Of a stretch of DNA of 64,000 bases, positions 8,750 through 17,625 are shown piece by piece (position 1 is the first letter of the stretch; the number at the start of each line of letters is the position of its first letter). Source of the stretch: Sphingomonas glacialis (lineage in GTDB: Bacteria; Pseudomonadota; Alphaproteobacteria; Sphingomonadales; Sphingomonadaceae); contig NZ_BNAQ01000001.1 in the NCBI RefSeq assembly GCF_014653575.1, positions 682,001-746,000 of the forward strand. The letters run 5' to 3'. The position numbers and the translations under genes were made by a program. The notes under the pieces are model-generated. The model had not been told where the DNA came from. It ran no database searches and was given only the letters and a program-made list of their open reading frames with translations.

Positions 8750-10405
8750 TCAAACGTGATGCGACAGCCCGAACAGCGTCAGCATCAGCCAGTACAGCCC
8801 GCCCGACAGCGCCATTGCCGCGGGCAGCGTCAGCACCCACGCCAGCGCCATGTTGCGGAGCGTCGTGATCTGCAGCCCGGCGCCATTCGCCACCGAGGCA
8901 CCCGCCACGCCGCTCGTCAGGATGTGCGTCGTCGACACCGGCACAGCGATGAAATCCGCCCCGGCGATCGTCGCCGCAGCGACGATTTCGGCAGCGGCAC
9001 CCATGCCGTACGTCAGATGCGTCTTGCCGATCCGCTCGCCGACGGTGACGACGATCCGCTTCCAGCCGATCATCGTGCCGAGCCCGAGCGCGATCGCGAC
9101 GATGATCTTCACCCAATACGGGATGTAGCGCGTGCCATGCTCGAGATTGGTCGCATAGCTGTTGATCGATTTCAGCTCGGCTGGCGCGAAGGTCTTGGCC
9201 GCCTTGTCCTTGTCCTTGACCGCGAGCTTGATCGTATCGAGCGCGAGATACATGTCGTTGCGCAAATTGGGCGTCGCCGCGGCCGGCACCTTCTGCAGCG
9301 TGCCATAGCCCTCGATGCGCTGGCTGACGTCGCGTGACAGCGTATCGATCGCGCCGAACACCTGCGGCGACAGCACCTCGCGCACGCGCAGCGCCTTGGT
9401 CAGCGTCGTGCGCGCCGCGTCCACCGTCCCGTCCGGAGCATCGCCAGCATGCGCGCGGAATGCGCCGGCGGCCTGGTTGGCGGTCTGGACGAAGGCGGGC
9501 ATGTCGCGCTCGGGCATCGTGCGATTGAGCGCATAGGCGGTCGGCGCGCAGCCGATCAGGATGAGCATGATGAGGCCCATGCCCTTCTGCCCGTCATTGC
9601 TGCCGTGGAAGAAACTCACCGCGGTGCACGTGCCGATCAGCAGCGCACGGATCCCCGGCGGCGGCGGCGTCTGGCCCTCGGGCTCGGCATACAACTTGGG
9701 GTTCCGGATGACGCGCTTCATCAGCCACAGCAGCGCGAGCGCACCGGCAAAGCCCATCAGCGGGCTGAAGAACAGCCCCTTGAAGACGTTGAGCGCTTGC
9801 GACCAATCGACCCCCGACGTGCCGCCGGTGTTCGCGGCGATCAACTGGTTGGCGAAGCCGACGCCGAGCACCGAGCCGATCAGAGCATGGCTCGACGAAT
9901 TGGGAAGCCCGACATACCAGGTGCCGAGGTTCCACAGCACCGCGGCGAACAGCAGCGCGAAGATCATCGCGAACCCGGCGTTGCTGCCGACATGCAGGAT
10001 CAGGTCGACCGGCAGCAGCGTGACGATCGTATAAGCGACCGCCCCGCTCGACAGCAGCACGCCGAGCAGATTGCAGCATCCCGACCACACCACCGCAACG
10101 GGTGCGGGGAGCGAGTGGGTATAGATGACGGTGGCGACGGCATTGGCAGTGTCGTGGAAGCCGTTGACGAATTCGAACCCCAGCGCGATCAGCAGCGCGA
10201 GCCCGAGAAACGCGAAGGTGCCGAGCGCCAGCCCCTCGCCGACGTTCGCGGTGTCGGTGAAGATGCTGTACGCGGCATAGGCGATCCCGGCGAACAGCAC
10301 GCCGAAGAAGATCCAGCGCCCCGCGGGATGCAGTTTATGGTCGAGCCGTGGCCCATGCGATGCGTCCGTCGCCGATTCGGGGGACGCGAGAAAGGTGGTC
10401 GCCAT
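8750..10405 (-). CDS. PiT-family low-affinity inorganic phosphate transporter
   Basis: Proton- or cation-coupled phosphate permease of the inner membrane. The 551-residue protein carries the two inverted PiT signature repeats: GFHDTANAVATVIYT in the N-terminal half and PVSTTHILTSG near the C-terminus. GLPNSSSHALIGSVLG is also present. A soluble loop of about 130 residues in the middle, about residues 285-415, separates the halves and looks helical. The ATG at 10405 is followed by a 25-residue cytoplasmic lead before the first membrane segment. Confidence 0.93.
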   Translation of the reverse strand: MATTFLASPESATDASHGPRLDHKLHPAGRWIFFGVLFAGIAYAAYSIFTDTANVGEGLALGTFAFLGLALLIALGFEFVNGFHDTANAVATVIYTHSLPAPVAVVWSGCCNLLGVLLSSGAVAYTIVTLLPVDLILHVGSNAGFAMIFALLFAAVLWNLGTWYVGLPNSSSHALIGSVLGVGFANQLIAANTGGTSGVDWSQALNVFKGLFFSPLMGFAGALALLWLMKRVIRNPKLYAEPEGQTPPPPGIRALLIGTCTAVSFFHGSNDGQKGMGLIMLILIGCAPTAYALNRTMPERDMPAFVQTANQAAGAFRAHAGDAPDGTVDAARTTLTKALRVREVLSPQVFGAIDTLSRDVSQRIEGYGTLQKVPAAATPNLRNDMYLALDTIKLAVKDKDKAAKTFAPAELKSINSYATNLEHGTRYIPYWVKIIVAIALGLGTMIGWKRIVVTVGERIGKTHLTYGMGAAAEIVAAATIAGADFIAVPVSTTHILTSGVAGASVANGAGLQITTLRNMALAWVLTLPAAMALSGGLYWLMLTLFGLSHHV

Positions 10406-10676
10406 GTCATCTATGGCCTTCGCTGGGTTCTGTTACGGTATGATGACAGTGCGCGGCTCGCGTGCCGCATCGGTGCCGCCGAGTCGGGAGCCAGCGCCCG
10501 GAAAATCGCGCTATTTCAAGCAACGGTCGGCTCGTAGCCCGGCGCGACCTCGAGGATTCACCGCGAGCGTCGACTCCGCGAGGCGATGCCTAGCCCATGG
10601 CGTAATGCGATTTGCGTGTCGCGCCGCCGCGCTCTAAAGCGTTTCGACGCGACCGGGGGGCGCAGGAGAGATTTGG

Positions 10677-11939
10677 GTGGGCACGGCTTTTATCGCGACG
10701 GCGCAAGTCGATACTGCCGAGCCTCCGCTGATCGCTCCCCCCCCTGCCCCGTTCCAGCATCCACCGATTGCTGGCCCGCTGCGGATCCTCACCTATCTCT
10801 ACAGTTTCGCGCCAGGCGGCGTCGAACGCGTCGCGGCACGGCTCCACGCGGCATGGAGCATGCGTGGTTTCGACGCGCAGGTGGTGCTCGCCGACGCCCG
10901 CGTCGCGCCACCGCAACCGTTGCGCGCGACGCGACAAGTCGGCGTTCGACCGGCGGCCGGCCAGCTCGCCGGGTTCGTCGCACTCGCGCGCGGGCTTCCC
11001 GCGATGATCGGGGTGGACCGTCCCGACATCCTGTTCTGCGCGGGCAATACCTATACCGCGCTCGCGGTCGTGCTGCGGTTGCTGCTCGGGCGGAAATGCC
11101 CGCCGATCGTCGCGAAGATCAGCAACTGCCTCGAGCGCCCCGACATGTCGCCGCCGGTGCGCGCATTCTACCGCACCTGGCTGCGCATCCAGGGGCGCTA
11201 CATCGACCATTTCGTTGCGATGGCGCCCGCGATGCGCGACGAAATCGCGCAGCGGACCGGGGTCGCGGTCGACCGGATCAGCGTCATCCCCGATCCGGCA
11301 TTGTGCGCGGACGATCTCGCCCGGCTCGCCGCCGCGCGCGATGCGGCATCGCGCGGTCGCCCCGGCCGCCATTATGTCGCGGTCGGTCGGCTTGCACCGC
11401 AGAAGAATTTCGCGCTGCTGCTCGAGGCGTTCGCGCGCGTCGTGACGCCGGGTGATACGCTGACGCTCCTCGGCGAGGGCCTCGAACGCGCGAGCCTCGA
11501 ACGACTCGCGGCGTCGCTCGGGATTGCCGACGCGGTGCACATGCCGGGGCATACCGACCCGCTCGACCAGTGGCTGGCGCAGGCCGACGTGTTCGTGCTG
11601 TCCTCGACCTATGAGGGGGTCCCAGCCGTGCTGATCGAGGCGCTGGCCGCCGGCTTGCCGATCGTCGCGACCGATTGCTGCGTCAGCATGCGCGATCTGC
11701 TGGATCACGGTGCCTTCGGCGCGATCGTGCCGAAGGGCGATTGCGCGGCACTGGCGCGCGCCATGACGACGATCGCGCTCGACGATCGCGCAGTCGTCAC
11801 GGCCCGGCGCGCCGCCGCCGCGGCGTTCACCGTCGAACATGCCGCCGACGCCTATCTCGACGTCATGCACACGCTCGCCGCACCGCGCCGCGCGCTGGTG
11901 GCGGGCAGGATCGACGCGACCGCGCTCGCCGCCGAATAA
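10677..11939 (+). CDS. Family 4 (GT-B) glycosyltransferase
   Basis: Transfers a sugar from an activated donor to an unknown acceptor, probably in surface polysaccharide synthesis. The 420-residue protein has the N-terminal acceptor half with YSFAPGGVERVAARLHAAW. The C-terminal donor half contains VGRLAPQKNFALLLEAF and the SSTYEGVPAVLIEALAAGLP segment, which holds the E-x7-E motif. The start is GTG at 10677 with AGGAGAG at 10664-10670. No other polysaccharide genes are adjacent, so acceptor and product cannot be named. Confidence 0.88.
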   Translation: MGTAFIATAQVDTAEPPLIAPPPAPFQHPPIAGPLRILTYLYSFAPGGVERVAARLHAAWSMRGFDAQVVLADARVAPPQPLRATRQVGVRPAAGQLAGFVALARGLPAMIGVDRPDILFCAGNTYTALAVVLRLLLGRKCPPIVAKISNCLERPDMSPPVRAFYRTWLRIQGRYIDHFVAMAPAMRDEIAQRTGVAVDRISVIPDPALCADDLARLAAARDAASRGRPGRHYVAVGRLAPQKNFALLLEAFARVVTPGDTLTLLGEGLERASLERLAASLGIADAVHMPGHTDPLDQWLAQADVFVLSSTYEGVPAVLIEALAAGLPIVATDCCVSMRDLLDHGAFGAIVPKGDCAALARAMTTIALDDRAVVTARRAAAAAFTVEHAADAYLDVMHTLAAPRRALVAGRIDATALAAE

Positions 11940-11985
11940 GCGGAAGCGCTTGCCCGCGGGCGTACCGTTCCCTACCTGTTCACCG

Positions 11986-14298
11986 ATGAGTCTCCCCGCC
12001 CCTACCGATCAGGATCCGCCCTATCTGCGCGGCCTCAACGCGCCACAGCGCGACGCCGTGCTCACCACCGAGGGCCCCGTGCTCGTCCTCGCCGGCGCGG
12101 GCACCGGCAAGACCGCCGCGCTCACCGCGCGGCTCGCGCACCTGCTCAACACGCGCAAAGCGTGGCCGAGCGAGATCCTCAGCGTCACCTTCACCAACAA
12201 GGCCGCGCGCGAAATGCGCCACCGCGTCGGCATGCTCGTCGGCGACGTGGTCGAGGGGATGCCGTGGCTCGGCACCTTCCACGCGATCGGCGCGAAGATG
12301 CTGCGCCGCCATGCCGAGCTGGTCGGGCTGCAAAGCAATTTCACGATCCTCGACACCGACGACCAGCTGCGCCTGCTGAAACAGCTGATCCAGGCCGCCG
12401 ATCTCGACGAGAAGCGCTGGCCCGCGCGCTCGCTCGCCGGGCTGATCGACGGCTGGAAGAACAAGGGCCTCGTCCCAGCGCAGATCGATGCCGGCGAGAG
12501 CGAACTCTACGCCAATGGCCGCGGGCAGGAACTCTATGCCGCCTATCAGGCACGCCTCGTGGCGCTCAACGCCTGCGATTTCGGCGACCTGCTGCTCCAC
12601 ATGCTCGTCATCCTGCAGCGCGACCGCGACGTGCTCGCCGATTACCAGCGCCGTTTCAAATACATCATGGTCGACGAGTATCAGGACACCAACAGCGTCC
12701 AATATCTCTGGCTTCGACTGCTCGCGCAGGAGCGCAAGAACATCGCCTGCGTCGGCGACGACGACCAGTCGATCTATTCGTGGCGCGGCGCGCAAGTCGA
12801 GAATATCCTCAAGTTCGAAAAGGATTTCCCGGGCGCCAAGATCATCCGGCTCGAGCAGAATTACCGCAGCACGCCGCACATCCTCGGCGCCGCCTCGGGC
12901 GTGATCGCCAACAATAGCGGCCGCCTCGGCAAGCAACTCTGGACCGAGCTCGACGCGGGCGAGAAGGTCAAGGTGCTCGGCGTGTGGGACGGCCCCGAGG
13001 AAGCGCGCCGCGTCGGCGAAGAAATCGACAGCGTGCAACGCGGTGGCAAGTCGCTCGACGAGATCGCCATCCTGGTGCGCGCGCAGCACCAGACGCGCGA
13101 GTTCGAGGACCGCTTCATCGCGACCGGCATCAACTACCGCATCGTCGGCGGCTTCCGCTTCTACGAACGCGCCGAGATTCGTGACGCGCTTGCCTATCTG
13201 CGCGTCGTCGCGCAACCGGCGGACGATCTCGCCTTCGACCGCATCGTCAACGTCCCCAAGCGCGGCCTTGGCGACAAGGCGGTCGCCAAGATCCACCAGC
13301 TCGCGCGCGCGCAGAACGCCCCGCTCGTCACCGCCGCCGCGCGGCTGCTCGATACCGACGAACTGAGCGGCGCCGCGCGCAAATCGCTCGGCAATCTCGT
13401 GATCGACATGGCGCGGTGGCGCGCGCAGGTGACCGAGCTGCCGCATGGCGAACTCGCGCGGATCATCCTCGACGAAAGCGGCTATACCGCCGCGCTCCAG
13501 GCTGAGAAATCGGTCGAGGCGGCGGGGCGCCTCGAGAACCTCACCGAACTCGTCCGCGCGATGGAGGAATATGAGACGCTCGGCGCCTTCCTCGAACACG
13601 TCAGCCTCGTGATGGACAATGAGGCTGCGGCCGAGGAGCCCAAGGTCACGATCATGACGATCCACGCCGCCAAGGGCCTCGAATACGACACGGTCTTCCT
13701 GGTCGGCTGGGAGGAAGGGCTGTTCCCCTCGCAGCGCTCGCTCGACGAGGGCGGCACCAAGAGCCTCGAGGAGGAGCGCCGGCTCGCCTATGTCGCGATC
13801 ACGCGCGCACGGCGCCGCGCGATCATCCTCCACGCCGCCAACCGCCGCATCTACGGCCAGTGGACGAGCAGCATCCCGAGCCGCTTCGTCGGCGAGCTCC
13901 CGCCCGAGCATATCGAGGCCGAGTCGAGCATGGCGGGCGGCGAGAGCCTGTGGCGTGCCAATTGGTCCGAACGCGCCGACCCGTTTGCCGACGTCGCGCG
14001 CGGTACCGGCCGCGGCCCCGGCTGGCAGCGCGCGGCGGGCGTCGATTCCGCCAAGCCCGGCGGTGGCTACACGAACCGGACTTTCACGCGCGAGCCAAGC
14101 CGCGTCCAGGAATCGCGCGCTTCGGCGGTGAGCCTCGGCAACAAGGGCCGCGCCGACGTCTCGGTCGGGATGCGCGTGTTCCACCAGAAGTTCGGCTATG
14201 GCGCGATCGCCGAGATCGAGGGCAACAAGCTCGAGATCGACTTCGAGAGCGCCGGGCGCAAACGCGTGATGGATACGTTCGTGACGGTAGAGGCGTAG
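11986..14298 (+). CDS. UvrD/PcrA-type superfamily 1 DNA helicase
   Basis: 3'-5' DNA helicase of nucleotide excision and mismatch repair. The 770-residue protein has Walker A AGAGTGKT at 36-43, motif Ia TFTNKAAREM, motif II DEYQDTN near 230, motif III GDDDQSIYSWRGA, motif IV LEQNYRST, motif V TIHAAKGLEYD and motif VI AYVAITRARRRA. The C-terminal segment with VGMRVFHQKFGYGAI resembles the Tudor-like tail of PcrA. The ATG at 11986 (MSLPAPTDQD) is chosen because upstream residues overlap the end of the glycosyltransferase gene and have no family resemblance. Confidence 0.96.
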   Translation: MSLPAPTDQDPPYLRGLNAPQRDAVLTTEGPVLVLAGAGTGKTAALTARLAHLLNTRKAWPSEILSVTFTNKAAREMRHRVGMLVGDVVEGMPWLGTFHAIGAKMLRRHAELVGLQSNFTILDTDDQLRLLKQLIQAADLDEKRWPARSLAGLIDGWKNKGLVPAQIDAGESELYANGRGQELYAAYQARLVALNACDFGDLLLHMLVILQRDRDVLADYQRRFKYIMVDEYQDTNSVQYLWLRLLAQERKNIACVGDDDQSIYSWRGAQVENILKFEKDFPGAKIIRLEQNYRSTPHILGAASGVIANNSGRLGKQLWTELDAGEKVKVLGVWDGPEEARRVGEEIDSVQRGGKSLDEIAILVRAQHQTREFEDRFIATGINYRIVGGFRFYERAEIRDALAYLRVVAQPADDLAFDRIVNVPKRGLGDKAVAKIHQLARAQNAPLVTAAARLLDTDELSGAARKSLGNLVIDMARWRAQVTELPHGELARIILDESGYTAALQAEKSVEAAGRLENLTELVRAMEEYETLGAFLEHVSLVMDNEAAAEEPKVTIMTIHAAKGLEYDTVFLVGWEEGLFPSQRSLDEGGTKSLEEERRLAYVAITRARRRAIILHAANRRIYGQWTSSIPSRFVGELPPEHIEAESSMAGGESLWRANWSERADPFADVARGTGRGPGWQRAAGVDSAKPGGGYTNRTFTREPSRVQESRASAVSLGNKGRADVSVGMRVFHQKFGYGAIAEIEGNKLEIDFESAGRKRVMDTFVTVEA

Positions 14299-14315
14299 CC
14301 GCGACCGCAATCGTC

Positions 14316-14335
14316 GCCCCGGCGCCGGCCGGGGC
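14316..14335. terminator. GC-rich hairpin after the helicase gene
   Basis: Stem gccccgg (14316-14322) pairs with ccggggc (14329-14335) around a 6-base loop, 18 bases after the helicase stop codon. There is no clear T run, so factor-independent termination is uncertain. Confidence 0.4.
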
Positions 14336-14459
14336 CGCCAGGTCGGGCGCGAGACGCGAAGACGCTGTAAAGCGAGGAGACCGGACACCACCGGCGCGCT
14401 ATCGCACTGCGCGGTACGGCTCGCCGAGCCCGCGTCCGCGCAACGCGTCTTACCAGCGC

Positions 14460-15359
14460 CTAGCGCCCTACCACGCGCACCGGCACCATCACGTTGCACA
14501 GATCCGTCGCACCCGCGGGCACCGTGAAGAACGGCCCGCCGCGATTGGCCCGCGCCTCTAGCGTCGCGGCGAAGACCGGCGCATCGGGGCGCAGATATTC
14601 AAACGCCGGGCGTTCCGCCGCGGGCAGATCGGCCGCGATCGCAATCCGCTTGATCGGCACGCGTTGCTTTGGGTCCTCGTACAGCCCGAGCCCCCCGCCC
14701 GTCCCGCGCGGCAAGGCCGAGAGCGCCGCCATCCCGTCGATCACGCGCCCGACCAGCGCGATATTGCGGTCGAGATGGCGCGGGGCGTGCCCGATCACGG
14801 TATAGAGATCGCCCCCCGTCCCGGTATCGGGCGCAAGGTCGCGCGCGACGCCGACCATCCCGTAGCAATGCGGCAACCACTGCCGCGCACCATCGCCCGC
14901 GACCGCCCAGCCGCTTGGGGTAAAGCCGGTCCGGGTGGCATAGGCATCGCGATACGGATTGTCGACGGCGACGCCGTGCGCACCCCACGCCCATTCATAT
15001 TCGGCCGGCGGCTTGGGGACGATCCCGGCGGCAGGCGGCTTCTTCTCGGTCGCATCGCCCCATTGCGTGACGTAATTGTCCTGGACGCGGTAGACGGTCG
15101 CGTCCTTCCACCAGCCGCTCCGCGCGATCGTGCGGATATTGGCGACGTGTACCGGGGCAAAAGCGGGGGCGAGCCAAATCATGCTGCGACGTCCGTCGGC
15201 AAAGTCAATCAGCAGCAGATCCTGCGGGTCGATCGCGCCCCAGGCACTCGCCGGAGCGGCGGCGGCGAGCTGCGCCGCGGTCGGCTTCGGGGCGGGCGCG
15301 GGCGCGGGGGCGGCCTGGGCGGCGGCGAGCAGGGCGAAAAGCGGGAGCAGCATCGGCAT
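14460..15359 (-). CDS. Secreted cyclophilin-type peptidyl-prolyl isomerase
   Basis: Cyclophilins interconvert cis and trans X-Pro bonds in folding proteins; here the enzyme is probably periplasmic. An N-terminal signal peptide (MPMLLPLFALLAAAQAA) is followed by an Ala/Pro linker. The core has VHVANIRTIARSGWW, TVYRVQDNYVTQWGD, GMVGVARDLAPDTGTGGDLY and IALVGRVIDGMAALSALP, matching successive cyclophilin strands. It is longer (299 residues) than a minimal cyclophilin because of insertions typical of proteobacterial secreted forms. ATG 15359 or 15353 are both possible starts. Confidence 0.88.
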   Translation of the reverse strand: MPMLLPLFALLAAAQAAPAPAPAPKPTAAQLAAAAPASAWGAIDPQDLLLIDFADGRRSMIWLAPAFAPVHVANIRTIARSGWWKDATVYRVQDNYVTQWGDATEKKPPAAGIVPKPPAEYEWAWGAHGVAVDNPYRDAYATRTGFTPSGWAVAGDGARQWLPHCYGMVGVARDLAPDTGTGGDLYTVIGHAPRHLDRNIALVGRVIDGMAALSALPRGTGGGLGLYEDPKQRVPIKRIAIAADLPAAERPAFEYLRPDAPVFAATLEARANRGGPFFTVPAGATDLCNVMVPVRVVGR

Positions 15360-15469
15360 CCCGCCAACCTGCCCGCTCGGCACGGCGGCGGCAATCCCTG
15401 TCGCGCGCAGCAGAATGCTTGCACAGCGGGCAGCGACGCTCTAGGGCCACCCTCCTGTCCAGGACATGC

Positions 15470-15560
15470 GGAGCGGTGGCCGAGTGGTCGAAGGCGCTCG
15501 CCTGGAAAGTGAGTATACGTCAAAAGCGTATCGAGGGTTCGAATCCCTCCCGCTCCGCCA
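15470..15560 (+). tRNA. tRNA-Ser (anticodon GGA), CCA encoded
   Basis: A 91-base class II tRNA. The acceptor stem GGAGCGG pairs with CCGCTCC, followed by discriminator G and encoded CCA. The anticodon stem is at 15497-15501/15509-15513 and the anticodon GGA at 15504-15506. A long variable arm (gtatacgtcaaaagcgtat) marks serine. The T-arm GGGTTCGAATCCC is complete. The accessory island starts directly at its 3' end, and tRNA-Ser genes are common integration targets. Confidence 0.97.
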
Positions 15561-15856
15561 GCCAGTCATGGCAATCTAATATCCGGCGCGAACCGGGCCG
15601 AAAACGGCGCGGTTTCGCCGTGTTCGGGTCCCGTTTCATATCCCGGAGAATGATTCTCTGGCGCGTTTGCGCGAGAACGGACCGATTTTCTCCGGCTGCT
15701 ATTGGCGTCGTACGGTTCGGCCGACGGACCTTACCGCCCCCCTAAGTTAAAAACTCACGCCGGCTGCCGCAAAGAGGAAGTGTCAGTCATGGGCTCGCCC
15801 GCGACACCCGTAAGGCTACAAATACAGCCCAGGAAGCTTTCGCGTTTACCCGGTGA

Positions 15857-15893
15857 TAGATTCGCGTTTTTAGGTGGTTAAAACGCGAATCTA
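15857..15893. repeat. Perfect 14-bp inverted repeat, 9-base spacer
   Basis: Left arm tagattcgcgtttt (15857-15870) and right arm aaaacgcgaatcta (15880-15893) are exact inverted copies. No gene overlaps it. It may be a recombinase or replication-protein binding site, or an RNA hairpin. Confidence 0.8.
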
Positions 15894-15948
15894 GAGGAAA
15901 CTGGGCGATCGCCCGGTTCTTGCCTAGACCAAGTAACTGAAAGAACAG

Positions 15949-15989
15949 CGGGAATATCAAAAATTCCCGTAAACCTAAAACGGGAATTT
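15949..15989. repeat. Three alternating copies of the cgggaat motif
   Basis: The motif occurs as cgggaat (15949), attcccg (15963) and cgggaat (15981). The middle copy is complementary to both neighbours: a 7-bp stem with a 7-base loop on the left, or a 10-bp stem aaattcccgt/acgggaattt with a 9-base loop on the right. The two folds exclude each other. Confidence 0.7.
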
Positions 15990-16134
15990 GCGTACCGCCA
16001 AACCGGAACCGTGGATGCCGTCGGATCGGTATGACGCAGCACCGGTCCGGCTCCGGCCACGGGGATGAAGGGGCCCCGCGCCGCGCTTGCCATCGCATGC
16101 AAAAATGGTACGACTGGCCTTGTCGAGAGGGCTT

Positions 16135-16216
16135 GGCACGGTGAGATCCGTGCCGAGCACGATCGGCGTTGGTCGTGCTTGGTCCGGTCTCACCTTAACT
16201 GACCCCGCGAGGGGTC
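16135..16216 (+). promoter_or_regulatory. Structured leader of the ParB-methylase gene, possible pseudoknot
   Basis: Three hairpins lie in 82 bases directly before the methylase start at 16228: ggcacgg/ccgtgcc (16135-16141/16148-16154), agcacga/tcgtgct (16156-16162/16173-16179), and gacccc/ggggtc with a GCGA tetraloop (16201-16216). The loop of the first hairpin, tgagat, is complementary to gtctca at 16187-16192 (one G-U pair), so a pseudoknot enclosing the second hairpin is possible. The last hairpin ends just before the AGGTGA ribosome-binding site. I recognise no known riboswitch class. Confidence 0.5.
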
Positions 16217-16227
16217 TTTGTAGGTGA

Positions 16228-17625
16228 ATGACGATGACGAAGCCCCGAACGACTAAAGCTGGTAAGCCCCCCGTCCCCAACCTCGGCCCGCTTGAAACGG
16301 TACCGACAGCACTCCTCAAATCCTATGCGCGCAATGCGCGAAAACATAACGAGCGTCAGGTCGCTCTGATCGCTCAGTCACTGGAGACATTCGGGTTCAA
16401 CAACCCGATCATCGCGGAAGAGGACGGTACGATCATCGCCGGGCATGGCCGATGGGAAGCAGCAAAGCTGCTTGACCTCGAACATGTGCCGGTTCTTCGT
16501 GTCCGCCATCTCACCCCTGACAAGATCCGGGCGTATCGGCTCGCGGACAACCGGTTGGCGGAGCTTGCCGGCTGGGACGATGAGATGCTGGTCGTCGAAC
16601 TCGGAGAGCTGACGACGATCGATCTGGGGTTCAGCATCGAGACGGTCGGCTGGACCTTTCCCGAAATCGACGTGATGCTCGATCCGCCCGAGGCGTCAGA
16701 CGCGGAAGGTCCGAGCGACGGCATCGATAACGACATTCCGGAACCCCCGACGACACCGGTCAGTCGGCTGGGTGATCTGTGGCAGATGGCAGATCATCGG
16801 CTGCTTGTCGGCTCTTCGCTCGAGCCGTCGAGCTATGCCGTTCTAATGGCAGGTGCGGCCGCCACGATGGTATTCCAGGATGCGCCATACAACGTGAAGA
16901 TCAACGGCCACGTGAGCGGGCTTGGCAAGGTAAAGCATGCCGAGTTCGCGATGGCGTCGGGGGAGATGTCAGCGCTCCAGTTCCGTGACTTTCTGGCGGC
17001 TAACATGAAGGCGCTTTTGCCGCATCTGGTTGACGGCGCGATCTTGGCGATGTGCATGGATTGGAGAGGACTCCTTGCACTGCAGCTTGCGATGGAAGAG
17101 GCCAAACTGGATCTCATCAACCTTGCCGTCTGGGTAAAGACGAACGCTGGCATGGGAAGCTTGCTCCGCTCGCAGCACGAGCTGGTCGCGATCGCCAAAC
17201 ACGGCAAGGCCTCGCACATCAACAATGTCCAGTTGGGCAAAAACAAGCGCTACCGCACGAATGTATGGCGCTACCCTGGCGTCAACAGCTTCGGGCGCGG
17301 CCGGATGGATCAGCTCGTCGCCCATCCAACTCCAAAGCCGGTCCCGCTTGTCGCGGATGCGATCCGCGATGTCACCAACCGCGGACACATCGTGCTCGAT
17401 ACGTTCATGGGGTCGGGCACGACCTTGCTTGCAGCCGAGCGTACAGGCCGCATCGCCTACGGCATCGACATCGATCCCGGCTATGTCGATGTCTCCATCG
17501 ACCGCTGGCAAAAATTGACCAGGGGCGAAGCGCGTCTGGACGCGACCGGCGAGACGTTCGAAGAGGTCAAGGCTCGTAGGCTGGTGGAAGCCAAGCCTAC
17601 TGTTGACAATGAAATTCGTCCTTAG
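16228..17625 (+). CDS. ParB-domain DNA methyltransferase (beta-class N4/N6)
   Basis: A 465-residue fusion. An N-terminal ParB/Srx-like domain (about residues 25-125) contains the signature GHGRWEAAK. The DNA methylase domain follows, with motif IV DAPY at 218-221 before SAM-binding motif I DTFMGSGTT at 391-399, the beta-class order. The usual motif is DPPY; the Ala at the second position is unusual and may weaken activity. Such fusions commonly travel with phage terminase genes, as here: DUF5681 and terminase genes follow on the same strand. Confidence 0.9.
   Translation: MTMTKPRTTKAGKPPVPNLGPLETVPTALLKSYARNARKHNERQVALIAQSLETFGFNNPIIAEEDGTIIAGHGRWEAAKLLDLEHVPVLRVRHLTPDKIRAYRLADNRLAELAGWDDEMLVVELGELTTIDLGFSIETVGWTFPEIDVMLDPPEASDAEGPSDGIDNDIPEPPTTPVSRLGDLWQMADHRLLVGSSLEPSSYAVLMAGAAATMVFQDAPYNVKINGHVSGLGKVKHAEFAMASGEMSALQFRDFLAANMKALLPHLVDGAILAMCMDWRGLLALQLAMEEAKLDLINLAVWVKTNAGMGSLLRSQHELVAIAKHGKASHINNVQLGKNKRYRTNVWRYPGVNSFGRGRMDQLVAHPTPKPVPLVADAIRDVTNRGHIVLDTFMGSGTTLLAAERTGRIAYGIDIDPGYVDVSIDRWQKLTRGEARLDATGETFEEVKARRLVEAKPTVDNEIRP

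Larger units (their letters stand above)
15561..16130. other. Non-coding island edge with a cluster of palindromes
   Basis: No convincing gene lies in this stretch. It contains four dyads close together: a perfect 14-bp inverted repeat at 15857-15870/15880-15893, a perfect 12-base palindrome gggcgatcgccc at 15903-15914, and a three-armed set in which attcccg at 15963-15969 can pair either with cgggaat at 15949-15955 or with the copy inside 15980-15989. The position next to the tRNA suggests an attachment, transfer or replication site, but no direct repeat of the tRNA end was found in the window. Confidence 0.6.

Noticed and set aside
11980..14499. Very long open frame on the minus strand opposite the UvrD-like helicase
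   Set aside because: It is the high-GC antisense shadow of a helicase gene with all motifs intact; its translation has no family resemblance and is rich in Arg, Ala and Glu. The same applies to other long opposite-strand frames, for example over 6755-8404 and 9449-10537.
15841..15995. Palindrome cluster as a retron msr-msd RNA
   Set aside because: No reverse transcriptase gene is nearby or anywhere in the window.
15787..16098. Open frame on the minus strand across the palindrome cluster
   Set aside because: No ribosome-binding site, no recognisable family, and it runs through several inverted repeats; better explained as non-coding.
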